Positions 18,524 through 20,000 of a DNA stretch of 20,000 nt are shown here, piece after piece. How positions within the stretch are numbered: the stretch's first letter is position 1; every line of letters starts with the position of its first letter. Origin of the DNA: Pyropia haitanensis (taxonomy: Eukaryota > Rhodophyta > Bangiophyceae > Bangiales > Bangiaceae); contig SDUX01000128.1 of NCBI GenBank assembly GCA_008729055.1, positions 1 through 20,000 of the forward strand, in the 5' to 3' direction. The translations under genes were made by a program, and so were the position numbers. The notes under the pieces are model-generated. The model saw nothing but the letters and a program-made list of their open reading frames with translations. It searched no databases and had not been told where the DNA came from.

Positions 18524-20000
18524 GCCCAATGCGGCCTGGACAAGCGCCCGCAGGGAGCAGCGGCGGCGGCGGCGGCAGCGGCGGCCGCAGCGGAAGCTTT
18601 GCCGGCTTGAGGGACTTTACAGAGGACACGGCAGCGAGCGACATTGTTGACCGCGTGTCTTTGCACGCCGGGATGGGCGTCGTCATTGTCGTTGGCTCTC
18701 CCGCTGTTTCGACGGGCACCGACTTTCCGTCCATGCGGTGGTCCTACCATCTCGGTTCCCGCAACCTGCTGTCGTTTGCTCAAGCGTCTGGCCGCATTTG
18801 TCGGTCGGATGACCTTGTCGGCACGGCCGTTGTGGTCAACCCCGTCAACTATTCCGAGTCTTTGGCCGACGCACGCACCCACGAGCGCGTACCGGCCATG
18901 TCGTCGTTGGGAAACTTTGACGAGTGGGCAAAGCTGCCGGGCGACCGCTGCCGACGCTACGGGCTGGACGCCCTCCTTGATGGCGCCACCATCGACACAT
19001 TTGTGTCGTGCAAGGAAGGCAAGTTTGCTCCTTGCGACTTTTGTGCGCACCCGCCCACTCGTCCGACCGTGGTGCGCGTCAAGCGAACTCGTCCGCCTCC
19101 CCGCCGGGATGGGGATGAACCAGACGAGGACGACGAAAACGACCCGCACGGCTTTGGAAGCAGCCGCCGTCGCCTCTTTCATCCCCCGGGGTGGGGTGCG
19201 GCGGCTCGTCGCCGCACATCCTACTCGTCTGGCGCCTCTCGTCATGGCGCAGTGGGACCTCCGGCCTACTCGCCTTTGGGCAGGACGGCGGGGATGACGA
19301 CGACGACGACGACGACAACGATGATGCGCGACAGACTCTTTGACTATAGTGATGGGTCCCTGTCTGCCGGGGAAGAGGAGGAGGAGAAGGAGGAGGTGGT
19401 GGAGGAGGACGAGGCGGATGAACCACGACGAGGACGCCCAGCCGGGACAATGCCGCGTGTGTCGTCAGGGACACCTCCACTGCCACCATCACGACAGAGA
19501 CGACTCTTCCCTGGCATCAACCGGCTCAACTTTGAGCGTCCTCCTCCTCCTCCTCCTCGTCCTACTCCTCCTCCTCCTCCTCCTCCTCCTCCTCCTCCTC
19601 CCTCTCCTCCTCCCCCTCCTCCTCCTCTTCCTCCTCCTCCCCCTGCATCATCATCACGCCACTTCCCCCCTCCCCCCCCTCACAACGCCCGCACTCCCCC
19701 CCTCCGCCCTTGCCCGTCCGCCCTTTCTTTCCCTGTCGAAGAGGACCCGTCGCAACTGACGTTGCCACTGGCGCAGCCGCCGTCGTCGCAGCTGTCTTCG
19801 CCTCCGACAGCCGCTGGGAGGATGCGCCGGCAGTCGCCACCGGTTGCCACCGGCGACGACGTCGCAACCGACGACGACTATACAGACGTGGACGAGGACA
19901 AAGACGACCACCCTGTCGCGGCGGCGGCGGCGGCAACGGCCGGTGTGGTTACGACGGCAGAGGGGATTGACAGGGCAGCGCTCGCCGCCGCCCAAATGAC
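17065..20000 (+). CDS. RecQ-like helicase part of the same gene, open at right edge
   Basis: Frame 1 is open from the Gly-rich linker to the window end. If it were a separate gene its first good ATG would be 17206, but it more likely continues the upstream frame. Motifs are a motif-0-like stretch (KSDAQRTAVHTVM, near 17331), Walker A LPTGAGKT (17404-17427), LTPTR (17554-17568), DEVH box (17773-17784), LTATAP (17869-17886), NIRYMVE (about 17980), motif V STGTDFPS (about 18712-18735) and motif VI QASGRICR (about 18778-18801). The RecQ family is favoured by the order and by the FRTHL stretch after DEVH. The core is interrupted by Gly, Ala and Gln tracts (18300-18600). After motif VI come CDFC and an Asp/Glu- and Pro-rich linker. 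The Cys-rich tail seen in the left copy should lie beyond the window. The protein probably unwinds DNA with ATP in the nucleus. Confidence 0.88.
18472..18522 (+). repeat. CAG repeat encoding about 17 glutamines
   Basis: Sixteen CAG codons and one CAA lie inside the helicase C-terminal lobe, between NVYRAGSL and motif V. The pure CAG run suggests length variability. The left helicase copy has no Gln run at the matching place; it has Ala- and Gly-rich sequence instead. Confidence 0.9.

Overview
This is a GC-rich, intron-poor eukaryotic region, most likely fungal or from a fungus-like protist. The evidence is strong TATA boxes, very long open frames with low-complexity tracts (poly-Pro, poly-Gln, poly-Asp, RGG), no bacterial operon signals, and two copies of a RecQ-like helicase whose N-terminal and C-terminal regions resemble the telomere-linked helicase (TLH-like) family of fungi. 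I cannot name the species. Such helicases are often subtelomeric, but no telomere repeat is visible here.

All recognisable genes lie on the + strand. Positions 1-2335 hold the 3' part of one helicase copy, with two apparent frameshifts near its 5' end and an intact Cys-rich C-terminus. Positions 2336-3566 are an intergenic region packed with palindromes built on GTAGTACTAC, including a 235-bp tandem duplication. Positions 3796-8439 encode a 1547-residue protein that combines an RGG-type N-terminus, a ParB/Srx-like domain and a C-terminal Fe(II)/2-oxoglutarate dioxygenase-like domain. Positions 8733-9110 are an array of fourteen exact 27-bp units, each carrying the same kind of palindrome or a decayed version of it. 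A weakly supported 122-residue ORF follows (9665-10033). Positions 10034-13164 have no convincing gene: they hold a long pyrimidine-rich tract bracketed by GGACGTACC inverted-repeat elements, a perfect nested cruciform at 12778-12833, and a promoter with two E2F-like TTGGCGCCAA sites. From 13373 to the right edge runs a second, longer helicase locus: zinc finger, tyrosine-recombinase-like domain and, after a one-base frame change at a ten-G run, a RecQ-type helicase that is still open at position 20000.

The three proposed + strand genes with visible promoters share a layout: a GTAGTACTAC palindrome upstream, a TATA box, and an ATG about 208-229 bp after the TATA. This suggests common regulation. 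My best reading is a repeated, possibly mobile or subtelomeric unit with recombinase-helicase proteins, a ParB-like/dioxygenase protein and a dedicated family of palindromic sites. The domain calls rest on motifs read by eye. The functional link between the proteins and the palindromes is inference.
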